Under the pieces are notes generated by a model, which saw only the letters and a program-made list of their open reading frames with translations, made no database searches and was not told the DNA's origin. From JANLQX01 sp031418775 (GTDB lineage Bacteria > Actinomycetota > Acidimicrobiia > Acidimicrobiales > JANYDT01): a DNA stretch of 64,000 nucleotides. The stretch's first letter is position 1; every line of letters begins with the position of its first letter. The stretch lies in NCBI GenBank assembly GCA_031418775.1, contig JANOJN010000079.1, positions 23,875-87,874 of the forward strand. The letters run 5' to 3'. Positions 25,515 to 34,357 of the stretch are shown here, piece by piece. The position numbers and the translations under genes are program-made.

Positions 25515-26666
25515 ATGAACACTGACATACAGCCACCGTCCCGCAAAGCGCCCGGGCGGTGGCTGTATGTCCTTCCGGCACTTCTGCTCGCGGCAGCCGG
25601 GTGGACCGCTCTCGCCCAACGGGCCGGCTCCACGATTCGACCGGGCACCGCCGAGGAAGCAGCGGGACTCGAACCGGCCACCGATCAGAGAGATCCGAAG
25701 CGGTTCCGGATCGTTGCTCCGAACGTCATCGAGGACACCGCGACCGGCATTCGCCGGACTGTGGACCTTCGACCTGGCCAGGACATCCCGGAACGCTTCA
25801 CGGAGAACCTGCCCGTCAACGACAACCTCGCCGACGACCGACGCTACGGAATCGGTCCGCGGCCCGTGCGCGTCCTGATGGCACCGATCGGCCTCGACGC
25901 CGAAGCGATTCCGATCGGTCTCGACGCGAACGGTGCGCTCGCCGTACCTCGTCGGGCCGACATCACGGGCTGGTGGTCGGGCGGATTCGTTCCCGGGGAG
26001 ACCGGTCCGACCGTCCTCGTTGGGCATTACGACTCAAAGGTGGCTCCGGGAGTGTTTTCGCGGCTGGCGAAGGCCAAGATCGGTCAGCTCATCTTCGTGG
26101 AGCAGTCGGACGGTTCGAGGTATCTGTACAAGGTCACCGAGGTGGAGAAGCCCAAGAAGTCGGTCTTCCCGACCGACAAGGTCTACGGACCGACGGAGTC
26201 GTCGACCCTGCGACTCGTCACGTGTGGCGGGAAGTTCGACCGCAGCACCGGGCACTACGTCGACAACCTGATCGTCTATGCGGACGTCGTACCACCGCCG
26301 TTCGGGCGGGGAATCATCCTGGGATTCGAGGCGCCGGAGTATTTCCCGACGACCACCACAACAACCCTGGTCAGCGATACGACGATCGCGGAAACGACCG
26401 TCCCGACCTCGACCACGCCCGCCCCACCGACCAGCGTGGGGACCTCGGGCCCACCGACCAGCGTGGGGACCTCGGGCCAACCGACCAGCGTGGGGACGCC
26501 GGGGCCGCTGCCTCTTGCGCCGAGCAACCCGACCGGGTCCACCGGCGCACCGACGGCGCCGTCGTCGGTCGTGACCGTGGAGGCCGCCTCAACCACCACG
26601 GTGCCACCGGCCGAAGGCCCGGCCACCGCTGCGGCGGGCGAAGCACCCACCAGCGCGCCGACGTAG
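25515..26666 (+). CDS. Class F-like sortase with Thr/Pro-rich C-terminal tail
   Basis: A 383-residue sortase. It has an N-terminal membrane anchor (WLYVLPALLLAAAGWTALA), then the sortase domain (about 115-265) with His171 (VGHYDS), Cys237 (LVTCGG) and Arg243 (FDRSTGHYVDNL) as the catalytic set. After the domain comes a ~110-residue tail rich in Thr, Pro and Val with three 9-residue PTSVGTSG-type repeats; most sortases lack such a tail. Sortases attach surface proteins to the cell wall. The preceding small anchored protein is the obvious candidate substrate. A GAGGAG site supports the ATG at 25515. A long hairpin overlaps codons 4-19. Confidence 0.9.
   Translation: MNTDIQPPSRKAPGRWLYVLPALLLAAAGWTALAQRAGSTIRPGTAEEAAGLEPATDQRDPKRFRIVAPNVIEDTATGIRRTVDLRPGQDIPERFTENLPVNDNLADDRRYGIGPRPVRVLMAPIGLDAEAIPIGLDANGALAVPRRADITGWWSGGFVPGETGPTVLVGHYDSKVAPGVFSRLAKAKIGQLIFVEQSDGSRYLYKVTEVEKPKKSVFPTDKVYGPTESSTLRLVTCGGKFDRSTGHYVDNLIVYADVVPPPFGRGIILGFEAPEYFPTTTTTTLVSDTTIAETTVPTSTTPAPPTSVGTSGPPTSVGTSGQPTSVGTPGPLPLAPSNPTGSTGAPTAPSSVVTVEAASTTTVPPAEGPATAAAGEAPTSAPT
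25524..25571 (+). other. Long inverted repeat inside the start of the sortase gene
   Basis: A perfect 15-base inverted repeat (gacatacagccaccg at 25524-25538, its complement at 25557-25571) with an 18-base loop containing a further cccg/cggg pair. It begins 9 bases after the A of the start codon, so an RNA hairpin here would touch the initiating ribosome and could lower sortase translation relative to the upstream gene. Confidence 0.6.
26424..26504 (+). repeat. Three 27-base tandem repeats in the sortase tail
   Basis: Copies at 26424-26450, 26451-26477 and 26478-26504; the first two are identical and the third diverges at its end. They encode the PTSVGTSG-type 9-residue units. Confidence 0.9.
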
Positions 26667-26887
26667 TGCGGGGGCGGCCGCCGCATTTCCCGCCAGCCTC
26701 GACAGTACGTCTCCACCGCCACGCGAGCGCGCCGTGTCCGCTGAACCATCCCACATGCCGGGTTCGGGCCGGGACTGGCAATTCCTGTTGGGCAGGAACC
26801 TGCCCGGCGATTCTCGGCCGATGTGGGATGCCGGCGACGGCGATCTGGGATGTCGACGGATGTCGGTGGACGGACCACCGACCGGGC
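26667..26887. other. Convergent intergenic region with palindromes
   Basis: This 221-base gap between convergent genes contains a tight palindrome (gggcagg-aa-cctgccc, 26790-26805). It is bracketed by an outer inverted repeat (atcccacat near 26748 and atgtgggat near 26821). A bidirectional terminator or cruciform is possible. No gene seen. Confidence 0.35.
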
Positions 26888-27478
26888 CTAGCGGCCTCGG
26901 GCCTTCGCCTTCGCGGCCTTCTCGGCGTCCTTGCGGGCCTTGCGGGCGGCGAGCTTGACGTCACGATCCGGATCGATCGGCTTCGGCACGGTGATCGACA
27001 CCAGTTCGGCCGGCGGAAGGGCGACGACCGGGTCGGACTTCAGCAGATCCTTGAGGATCGGTGACGCCAACGCCTCGCCGACGATGGCCGATGCCATCAT
27101 CATCCGGGTCGCGCCGACCGAGTGACGTTCGACCAGGCCAGGCAGGGCCTCCTGAAGTTCGGCCTCCGTCGGGTTGTCGGAGGACTCGCCCAGGGCCTCG
27201 ACGCAGTCGGCCAGGCAACGATCCGCCAACAGCGTGGCGATGCCCTCGAGGGTGCCGTTCATCCGGCCCTTGGTCAGCGCGGAACGGACCGACTCGGTGT
27301 CGGTCCCGTGGCAGCGCTGCTCGAGCAGTTTCGACTGCTCTTCGGTCAGGCCGCCGACCATCCCCACAAGTTCGTCGTCGGTGGCGGCCCGGACCGCACG
27401 CTCGAGCAGGCTGATGGCGATCAGACGGCTCTGGACGGCGTTGACGGGGCGTTGGATCTTCTGCTGCGGGGAACTCAC
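26888..27478 (-). CDS. Hypothetical protein with basic C-terminus
   Basis: A 196-residue soluble protein I do not recognise. It is mainly helical, with SLLERAVRAATDDELVGMVGGLTEEQSKLLEQ near the start in pieces, and ends in a Lys/Ala/Arg-rich tail (about residues 175-196, KARKDAEKAAKAKARGR) that could bind nucleic acid. It stands alone between a convergent sortase gene and the SDR gene (same strand, 114 bases upstream). Codon use and the lack of a competing frame make it a likely real gene. Confidence 0.7.
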   Translation of the reverse strand: MSSPQQKIQRPVNAVQSRLIAISLLERAVRAATDDELVGMVGGLTEEQSKLLEQRCHGTDTESVRSALTKGRMNGTLEGIATLLADRCLADCVEALGESSDNPTEAELQEALPGLVERHSVGATRMMMASAIVGEALASPILKDLLKSDPVVALPPAELVSITVPKPIDPDRDVKLAARKARKDAEKAAKAKARGR

Positions 27479-27592
27479 GGCCGAAGAGGCTACTGGTGCG
27501 TCGCCAAGCCACCGTTCCTTCGCCCCGAAAGCGCGCGTTCGCCGGATTCAGAAGGAGCGCGGCGAAGCGGCCGTGAACCCCCGACCGAGGTC

Positions 27593-28384
27593 CTACACCC
27601 CCATGCGCATCGTCCGATCGATGGCACCGGGTATGTCCGGATAGCGCTTGTTGGACGCGCCTCCGTCGATCAGATGGAAGGAACCGCTGACGAAACGGGC
27701 CTCATCCGAGGCGAGCCAGGCGACCAGGCCGGCGACTTCATCGGGTGATCCGTGGCGGCCAACCGTCGTGTTCTCGACGAACTCCTCGACCAGACCTGGG
27801 AGGGCGAAGAAGGTCGCGGTGGCCGGGGTCTCGATCAGCCCGGGCCCTACGGCGTTGACCCGGATCCCCCGGGAACCCAACTCCATCGCCGCGACCCGGG
27901 TCAGCATGATCACCCCGGCCTTCGCCGCACAGTAGGCCGACATGCCCGCTGACGGCTGCACGCCGTTCAGGGAGGAGATGACAACGACCGAACCCCCGTC
28001 GCCCATCACCCGTCCGCCATGTTTGATGGTCAGGAACACCCCGGTGAGGGAGAGATCGACGATGGCCCGAAACTCCTCGGCCGAGTGTTCGTCGATCATG
28101 GCGAACCCTCCGCGCCCGGCGTTGGCGACCGTGATGTCCAGCCGTCCGAACCGGGTCAACGCGAGCGTGCTGAGTGACTCGACGTCGGCCTCCAAGGTGA
28201 CGTCACAGCGCTGCGCGGCGACGCGCCCGGCGAACTCGGCTTCGAGCGCCGCGCACGCAACGTCGTCGAGATCGCCGACGACAACGCGGGCGCCGTCGTC
28301 GAGGAACCGCTGGACGCACGCCCGGCCGATGCCGGATACGCCTCCGGTCACGAGCGCGACACGGCCGTCGAATCGAGTTGTCAT
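27593..28384 (-). CDS. Short-chain dehydrogenase/reductase (SDR)
   Basis: A 263-residue classical SDR. It has the cofactor motif TGGVSGIGRACV, an Asp after the second strand (VVVGDLDD) that points to NAD(H), NAG (VANAGRG), the catalytic Ser (ISSLNGV), YCAAK with Tyr and Lys, and a substrate loop. It oxidises or reduces an unknown alcohol or ketone, perhaps a CoA-ester or steroid-like substrate given the acyl-CoA genes nearby. I use the ATG at 28384. It is divergent from an acyl-CoA synthetase gene across a 90-base shared promoter region. Confidence 0.92.
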   Translation of the reverse strand: MTTRFDGRVALVTGGVSGIGRACVQRFLDDGARVVVGDLDDVACAALEAEFAGRVAAQRCDVTLEADVESLSTLALTRFGRLDITVANAGRGGFAMIDEHSAEEFRAIVDLSLTGVFLTIKHGGRVMGDGGSVVVISSLNGVQPSAGMSAYCAAKAGVIMLTRVAAMELGSRGIRVNAVGPGLIETPATATFFALPGLVEEFVENTTVGRHGSPDEVAGLVAWLASDEARFVSGSFHLIDGGASNKRYPDIPGAIDRTMRMGV

Positions 28385-28474
28385 GGCCGGAGAGTGTTCC
28401 ACGACCTGCGCACCTTCACGCAGCGAGCGGAAGGCCGTTTACGTCCTTGCCGGCGAATTCGGGAACAGTTGGGT

Positions 28475-29938
28475 ATGGCACTGCTCTCGGTTCCGGCCCT
28501 GCTCGCGTCCGCATCTGAGCGCGATCCCGATGCTCCGGCGTTGACCTGCGGGGAGAACTCCCTGACCCGCCAACAACTACGCGAGCGAACCAATCGCCTC
28601 GCGAGGGCATTTGCCGAACTCGGCGTTCGAGAGGGTTCGCTGGTCACGATCGCGCTGCCGAACTCGATCGGATTTCTCGAAGCTGCGGTCGCCGCGTGGA
28701 AGCTCGGAGCGGTCCCCCAGCCGGTGTCGCACCGCCTTCCCGATCGCGAACGCCAGGCGATCGTCGAACTGGCCGACAGCGCCCTGGTGCTCGGGGCGAA
28801 TCCCGCAGCGCACCCCAACCGGACCGTCATCCCGATCGGATGGGAACCCGAGTCCGCGCTTTCCACCGACGATCTACCCGACGCAATCTCGCCAACCTGG
28901 AAGGCACCGACCAGCGGGGGGTCGACCGGGCGGCCCAAGCTGATCCTGTCGGGGGCGCGAGCGGAGTTCGACGACGCCGGGGGAGGTTTCGGCATCACCG
29001 TCGACGGCTGCATCTCGGTGCCGGGGCCGCTGTATCACAACGCCCCGTTTCAGTTCAGCTCACTCGGCCTGTTCTACGGAAACCACGTGGTGATCCTGCC
29101 GAAGTTCGACGCGCGATCGGCCGTCGAGACGGTGCACCGCCACCGACCGAACGTCATGTTGTTGGTGCCCACCATGATGAGCCGCATGGTCCGACTTCCC
29201 ACCGAGGATCGTGAACAGTTCGACATGTCATCGCTCACGCATCTGTGGCACATGGCAGCACCTTGCCCCCAATGGTGCAAACAGGCGTGGATCGACTGGA
29301 TCGGAGCGGAACAGGTCTACGAGCTCTATGCCGGGACGGAAGCGCAGGCGGTGACGATCATCCGTGGGGATGAGTGGGTCGGCCATCGCGGTTCCGTCGG
29401 TCGGGTCACGATGGGCGAGATGCGCGTGCTCGACCCCGACACCCACGAAGAACTCTCGGCCGGGGAGATGGGCGAGGTGTTCATGCGGTCGACGGGCCGT
29501 TCCGCCACCTACACCTACGTCGGAGCCGAGGCGAACCGCATCGCCGATGGTTGGGAGAGCCTCGGCGACATGGGGTGGTTCGACGCCGACGGTTACCTGT
29601 ATCTGGGGGACCGCAAGGGGGACATGATCCTGTCGGGCGGGGCGAACATCTATCCGGCCGAGATCGAAAGCGCGCTGGCCGAACATCCTGCGGTGCTCTC
29701 GAGCGCAGTGATCGGTCTGCCCGACGAAGATCTCGGCAAGGTGGTGCACGCCGTTGTGCAGGTCGATCCCGCCGTCGGTGTCGAGGGTGTCGATGAGGAC
29801 GAGCTCCGGCGGTTCCTCTCCGAGCGCGTCGTCCGCTACAAGGTCCCGAGGACGTTCGAGTTCACCATCGATGTCGTGCGTGACGACGCCGGCAAGGTAC
29901 GTCGCAGCGCTCTCGCCGCCGAACGCACGGCGCCCTAG
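28475..29938 (+). CDS. AMP-forming acyl-CoA synthetase (ligase)
   Basis: A 487-residue ANL-superfamily enzyme. It has the phosphate-binding motif TSGGSTGRPK, ELYAGTEAQAV (A5-like), WESLGDMGWFDADGYLYLGD (A7/A8) and the catalytic hinge GDRKGDMILSGGANIYPAEIE. The final A10 lysine region, YKVPRTFEF...AGKVRR, is kept. It activates a carboxylic acid with ATP to the acyl-AMP and then to the CoA thioester. The substrate is unknown; the short N-terminal domain fits the group acting on cyclic or branched acids. The ATG at 28475 places the start at the N-terminal domain. Confidence 0.93.
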   Translation: MALLSVPALLASASERDPDAPALTCGENSLTRQQLRERTNRLARAFAELGVREGSLVTIALPNSIGFLEAAVAAWKLGAVPQPVSHRLPDRERQAIVELADSALVLGANPAAHPNRTVIPIGWEPESALSTDDLPDAISPTWKAPTSGGSTGRPKLILSGARAEFDDAGGGFGITVDGCISVPGPLYHNAPFQFSSLGLFYGNHVVILPKFDARSAVETVHRHRPNVMLLVPTMMSRMVRLPTEDREQFDMSSLTHLWHMAAPCPQWCKQAWIDWIGAEQVYELYAGTEAQAVTIIRGDEWVGHRGSVGRVTMGEMRVLDPDTHEELSAGEMGEVFMRSTGRSATYTYVGAEANRIADGWESLGDMGWFDADGYLYLGDRKGDMILSGGANIYPAEIESALAEHPAVLSSAVIGLPDEDLGKVVHAVVQVDPAVGVEGVDEDELRRFLSERVVRYKVPRTFEFTIDVVRDDAGKVRRSALAAERTAP

Positions 29939-29969
29939 CCAGCGGTGTCTGACTCCTGGGTCAACTGGT

Positions 29970-30019
29970 GTCGTTGGGTCGGCTGATGTTCACCCACGCG
30001 CATTTCCCGACCCAACGAC
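29970..30019. terminator. Inverted repeat between convergent genes
   Basis: A perfect 13-base inverted repeat (gtcgttgggtcgg at 29970-29982, complement at 30007-30019) with a 24-base loop lies between the convergent acyl-CoA synthetase and glycosyltransferase genes. An overlapping alternative pairing (gggtcggct with agccgaccc at about 30023-30031) exists. It probably works as a bidirectional terminator. Confidence 0.55.
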
Positions 30020-30042
30020 GTGAGCCGACCCAGAACTGGCGG

Positions 30043-32349
30043 CTACGCCGGCTTGCAGTCGTAGAGCGTGAACGAGGCGCTGGTCGGTCCGCCGGCGAAC
30101 GAGGTTTCGCCGGCGGCACCGCTGCCCGATTGCCAGGCGCTGACGGGGACCTCGGCGCACTCCGTCGAGACAAACGACGACGCCGAGCCACCGGAGCGGC
30201 CGCTGCCGAACCCGCCACGACCTAATCCGCCCGCGCTGACGAGAAGGTAGCGGATCTGTCCGGCGGCGATCTTGGCTCGCAGTTGATCCTCGGTGAGGAT
30301 CGGGTCGGATCCGATGAAGCCACCCATCGTCATCACCGGCTCGCCGCTCGAGATGATGATCGACTCGGCCTGTCCGGCGCTCTGCACGGCAACCAGCCAC
30401 TTCTCCGTCGTGCGCTGCGAGCGGAGGTACTCGACGAGGCGCTTCTGGTCACCGGTCGGGAAGGTGAACCCGCCATTGGGCTGCAGTCCCGATCGCCCGC
30501 CGCTCAGCCCGGTCGCCTGCGCATACGGAAGCTGCGGCGTGATCCCGTTGGCGAGTGACGACTGCGTCCACAGGAGCGGGGAGAGGGCGATGAGCCCGAC
30601 CGCGGCGATTCCGGCTCCGGTCGCGGTCCCCGTCCGACGCACGGTGCCCGCGATCATGGCGACGACGCCGGCCACCGCACCGAGCACGGCGAGCCATGCC
30701 AATGCCGGCCGCCAGTCGAGCGAATCGGGACGACGGAGCACCGTCCACTGCGTCACGGCGGTCGCGACAAGACCGAGCGCAGGAATCGCCAGCCACGGCC
30801 ACCGTCGTTCTCTCACCACCGCGATCAACTCGGCCATCCCGACACCGGCGAGCGCGGCAGCGGGTGGCGCCACGCTTGACAGGTAATACGGGTGGACGAT
30901 TCCCTTCGTGATGCTGAACGCGCCGCCGGCGATCAGCAGCCAGCCCCCGAAGATCACCGTCACGGCCAACGATGGCGACGGACGTAACCGGCGACGGGCG
31001 AGCACGAGCAGCCCGCCGGCCAGCGAGAGCGGAAGGAACCAGGCGATCTGTGATCCGAGCTCGGTGTTGGCGAGACGAAGCGGTCCCGGCTCACCGCCGG
31101 AGAAGCCGAGCCGGGGTATCCCGAAGCCGCCGCCCCGGCCGCCCCCGGGCCCGCCGCCGAATCCACCCGCGCCGGGTCCTCCGGCTGCGGGTCCTCCTGC
31201 TGCGGGTCCTCCTGCCGCGGAACCGCCGTCGCCGGCGCGTCCGGGCACTGGCACCCCGTTGGCCGCTCCGGGCACTCCGGGAAGAAGGCCACCGATTCCT
31301 GTCGACGCTGACCCGTTGGCCGCGGTCGGCAGGTTCACTCCCGGAAGAAGGCCGCCGAGAGCACCGCTTCCACCGTCGGCGGCACCACCCCCCGCTCCCG
31401 GTTGGAATCCCGGCACGCCGCCACGGGGAAAGCCCCCGGGAACGCCTCGGCCCCCCGGTCCGCCACCACCGCCGAACCCACCCTGCGTGCCCTCCACCTG
31501 GTTGGCGCCATTGCGCTCGAAGGCGAGTTGGAACGCCGAGTTCGTTGCGCTCGATCCCACGTAGGGCCGCGATGATTTCGGCGTCAGATCGACGTAGGCG
31601 AACCAGGCCAGCCCGACCGCGGCCATCAGGGCGACACTCATCGCCGCGCCCGCGGCGCGCCGACGCCAACCCAGGGGAGCGCACCACGCGAAGGCCAACG
31701 CGATCCCGGGCATCACCGGCACGCCAGCGAGCATCTTCGCGGTCATCGCCAGCCCGGCGACAACGCTGGCGACCGCCAACCAGCGGAGCCGGCCACTCGT
31801 GACGGCGCGCACCGCGAGGTATGCGGCGCCCGACATCACGCAGACCAGCACGGCATCGAGGTTGTTGGAGTGGCTGACCACGACGTGGATCGGCGTCACG
31901 GCGAGGAACAACGCGGCGACCAGGCCCGCCGTGCGCGACGACACCAGCGTCACGCCGCGGTACACGAACCACACCGACAGCACTCCGGCGACCGCTTGCG
32001 GGACCAGCAGCGACATCTGGTTGAAGCCGAAGACCTTCGCCGAGATCGTCTGCACCCATAGCGACAGCGGCGGCTTGTCCACGGACACGAAGCCACCCGG
32101 CTCGAAGCTGGCGAACACGAAGTTGTGCCAGCTCTGCATCATCGAGCGGACAGCGGCCGAGTAATACGCGTTTCCCCACCCCACGTTGGCGAGAGCCCAA
32201 CCGTTTAGTAATCCCGACAGGCTGAGCATCGCCAGGATCGGGAGGTGCGGAGCGATCCGTCGGCGAAGCGCCGCGAACGATGCGGGCACCGTCGAGGCCG
32301 GGGTGCTGGCCGCAGGCAGATCGGATCCGAGGGAGGTCACATCAACCAT
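30043..32349 (-). CDS. GT39-family membrane glycosyltransferase with Gly/Pro-rich insert
   Basis: A 768-residue polytopic protein of the glycosyltransferase 39 / ArnT-like group. The N-terminal part has GWGNAYYSAAVRSMMQSWHN and FEPGGFVSVDKPPLSLWVQ, where the acidic and basic residues of the first extracytoplasmic loop bind the lipid-linked sugar. A ~150-residue Gly/Pro-rich insert (about 285-430, repeats such as GAGGFGGGPGGGRGGGFG) interrupts the membrane core, and a C-terminal soluble domain follows. Such enzymes move a sugar from polyprenyl phosphate to a surface acceptor. The ATG at 32349 is chosen because the upstream codons are non-homologous. It is convergent with the acyl-CoA synthetase. 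Confidence 0.88.
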   Translation of the reverse strand: MVDVTSLGSDLPAASTPASTVPASFAALRRRIAPHLPILAMLSLSGLLNGWALANVGWGNAYYSAAVRSMMQSWHNFVFASFEPGGFVSVDKPPLSLWVQTISAKVFGFNQMSLLVPQAVAGVLSVWFVYRGVTLVSSRTAGLVAALFLAVTPIHVVVSHSNNLDAVLVCVMSGAAYLAVRAVTSGRLRWLAVASVVAGLAMTAKMLAGVPVMPGIALAFAWCAPLGWRRRAAGAAMSVALMAAVGLAWFAYVDLTPKSSRPYVGSSATNSAFQLAFERNGANQVEGTQGGFGGGGGPGGRGVPGGFPRGGVPGFQPGAGGGAADGGSGALGGLLPGVNLPTAANGSASTGIGGLLPGVPGAANGVPVPGRAGDGGSAAGGPAAGGPAAGGPGAGGFGGGPGGGRGGGFGIPRLGFSGGEPGPLRLANTELGSQIAWFLPLSLAGGLLVLARRRLRPSPSLAVTVIFGGWLLIAGGAFSITKGIVHPYYLSSVAPPAAALAGVGMAELIAVVRERRWPWLAIPALGLVATAVTQWTVLRRPDSLDWRPALAWLAVLGAVAGVVAMIAGTVRRTGTATGAGIAAVGLIALSPLLWTQSSLANGITPQLPYAQATGLSGGRSGLQPNGGFTFPTGDQKRLVEYLRSQRTTEKWLVAVQSAGQAESIIISSGEPVMTMGGFIGSDPILTEDQLRAKIAAGQIRYLLVSAGGLGRGGFGSGRSGGSASSFVSTECAEVPVSAWQSGSGAAGETSFAGGPTSASFTLYDCKPA

Positions 32350-32418
32350 TGGGGTGAGTGTCCCGGACCAAGGTGAGGAGCGGGTGAGCATCGAGAAGGC
32401 CGGGCGCTTGCCACGGTC

Positions 32419-32985
32419 TCACGCGTCGAGTTCGTCCTCGCGCCATGTCCCTAGCGCCAATCCATCGAGCGTGAGTCCGGCCATGGCGACACGGACCAGG
32501 CGAAGCGTGGGGTGGCCGACCGCGGCGGTCATTCGGCGGACCTGGCGGTTGCGGCCCTCGGTGAGCGTGAGCTCGATCCACGACGTAGGCACCGACAGGC
32601 GATGGCGCACCGGCGGCACCCGCGGCCACAACCATTCCGGCTCGTCGACCGGGACGGCCGACGCCGGACGGCAGGCGACCCCGTCGAGCGAGAGCGAGCC
32701 GTCGGCGAGCGCGGCGAGTGTCAGCCCGTCGGGCTCCCCTTCGACCTGGGCGAGATAGGTGCGCTCGTGGCCGTGGCGGGGATCGGTGAGTCGGTGCTGC
32801 AGACGTCCGTCGGAAGTGAGGACGACGAGGCCCTCGGAGTCCCGGTCGAGGAGCCCGGCCGGATAGAGGCCCGGTTCGTGGACGAACTCGGCCAGCGTGC
32901 GGGTGCCGGGTGCGGCGTTCGCCGGGAGCGTGAAGCGGGTGACGACGTCGAAGGGCTTGTTGAGCACGACAACACGGACCACCAT
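32419..32985 (-). CDS. RluE/RsuA-type pseudouridine synthase
   Basis: A 188-residue enzyme with the catalytic aspartate motif GLLDRDSEGLVVLTSDG and the family end motif EGRNRQVRRMTAAVGHPTLRLVRVAM. It isomerises a uridine in rRNA. It lacks an S4 domain and begins directly with VVLNKPFDVV, as in RluE (23S rRNA), so RluE-like specificity is likely but unproven. The ATG at 32985 is chosen because the longer open frame upstream overlaps the start of the divergent acyl-CoA dehydrogenase gene and shows no domain. Confidence 0.92.
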   Translation of the reverse strand: MVVRVVVLNKPFDVVTRFTLPANAAPGTRTLAEFVHEPGLYPAGLLDRDSEGLVVLTSDGRLQHRLTDPRHGHERTYLAQVEGEPDGLTLAALADGSLSLDGVACRPASAVPVDEPEWLWPRVPPVRHRLSVPTSWIELTLTEGRNRQVRRMTAAVGHPTLRLVRVAMAGLTLDGLALGTWREDELDA

Positions 32986-33109
32986 CCCAGTTGAGCAGAC
33001 CGACGCCGGAGCGCCCGCTCGTCGCCGCCCAATTCGCTCTAATCGGAAGGCCGTTCGTAGCCTGGTCTCCGACCGACCGGTCAGAGACCTGTGCCTCCGG
33101 AGGCCCACC

Positions 33110-34312
33110 ATGAGTTCCAGCACCGACACGATCGCCGAATCGGACATCCAGCTCGTCACCAAACTGTGCGCCGAGCTCCTCGCCGAGTTCCCGCCGGCAA
33201 CGACCCCGGCGGTCACGTTTCTCGGCGCCCAGTTCGACAAAGGCCTCGCGTGGGTGCAGTTCGCCCCGGGCTTCGGCGGCCTCGCCATGGCCCCGAAGGT
33301 GCAGAGCACCGTCGACGGCCGTCTGCGCGAAGCCGGTGCACCCGTCGCCTACTACCGCAACCCGATCGGCTACGGCATGGGCGCGCCGACGGTCTACACC
33401 TGGGGGTCCGAGGACCAGAAAGCGCGCTACCTGCGTCCGCTGTTCACCGGTGAGGAGGTGTGGTGTCAGCTCTTCTCCGAGCCCGGCGCCGGGACCGATG
33501 TGGCCGGACTCGCCACCCGCGCCGTGAAGGACGGCGAGGAGTGGATCGTCAACGGCCAGAAGGTCTGGACGACACTCGCTCACCTCGCCCGCTGGGGGAT
33601 GCTCGTGGCCCGTTCCGACGCCAACGCCGAGAAGCACAAGGGCCTCACGTACTTCGTCGTCGACATGCACGCGCTGGGTGTGGAGGTTCGGCCGCTGCGC
33701 CAGATGACCGGAGATGCCGAGTTCAACGAGGTGTACTTCACCGACGCCCGCATCCCCGATGCCGAACGTCTCGGTGAAGTCGGCGACGGATGGCGCGTGT
33801 CGATCACCACACTCATGAACGAGCGTGTCTCGATCGGCGGGTCGATCGCCCCGCGAGGGAGCGGTCCGATCGGTCTCGCTGTAAAGGCGTTCCGCGAGTA
33901 CGGCCACACCAATGCGGCGACGCGGGACGAGCTCATGAAGCTGTGGATCCGGGCCGAGGCGGCACGTCTCACCAACATCCGCGCCGCCGGCAACCGCAAG
34001 GCCGGTACGCCGGGTCCCGAGGGTTCCACGGGCAAACTCGCGTCTGCCGAGCTGAACAAGGACATCTACGACTTCTGCATGTCGCTGATGGGCGCCGACG
34101 CCATGCTCTACGGCGACTACACGATGCACCGACCGGAGACGGCGATGGCCGGCTCCACGATGCAGCAGCAGTTCCTCCGCAGTCGGGCGAACTCGATCGA
34201 GGGCGGCACGTCCGAAGTCATGCGCAACATCCTCGGAGAGCGCGTCCTCGGACTCCCCGGCGACGTACGCGTCGACAAGGGCAAGAGCTGGCTCGAGGTA
34301 CCCCGCAACTGA
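33110..34312 (+). CDS. Acyl-CoA dehydrogenase
   Basis: A 400-residue FAD enzyme of the acyl-CoA dehydrogenase family. It shows CQLFSEPGAGTDVAGLATRA (FAD and substrate binding) and NGQKVWTTLAHLARWGMLVAR. The C-terminal motif SIEGGTSEVMRNILGERVLGLP is typical of the actinobacterial FadE clades. It oxidises an acyl-CoA at the alpha-beta bond; the exact substrate is not evident. It has its own promoter region (125 bases) shared divergently with the pseudouridine synthase gene; GCCTCCGGAGG just before the start gives a CGGAGG ribosome-binding site. Confidence 0.94.
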   Translation: MSSSTDTIAESDIQLVTKLCAELLAEFPPATTPAVTFLGAQFDKGLAWVQFAPGFGGLAMAPKVQSTVDGRLREAGAPVAYYRNPIGYGMGAPTVYTWGSEDQKARYLRPLFTGEEVWCQLFSEPGAGTDVAGLATRAVKDGEEWIVNGQKVWTTLAHLARWGMLVARSDANAEKHKGLTYFVVDMHALGVEVRPLRQMTGDAEFNEVYFTDARIPDAERLGEVGDGWRVSITTLMNERVSIGGSIAPRGSGPIGLAVKAFREYGHTNAATRDELMKLWIRAEAARLTNIRAAGNRKAGTPGPEGSTGKLASAELNKDIYDFCMSLMGADAMLYGDYTMHRPETAMAGSTMQQQFLRSRANSIEGGTSEVMRNILGERVLGLPGDVRVDKGKSWLEVPRN

Positions 34313-34357
34313 CTGCGCCCAGCGTCGGCGCGGCGGGTGTTCGCCGCGCCGACGGGG

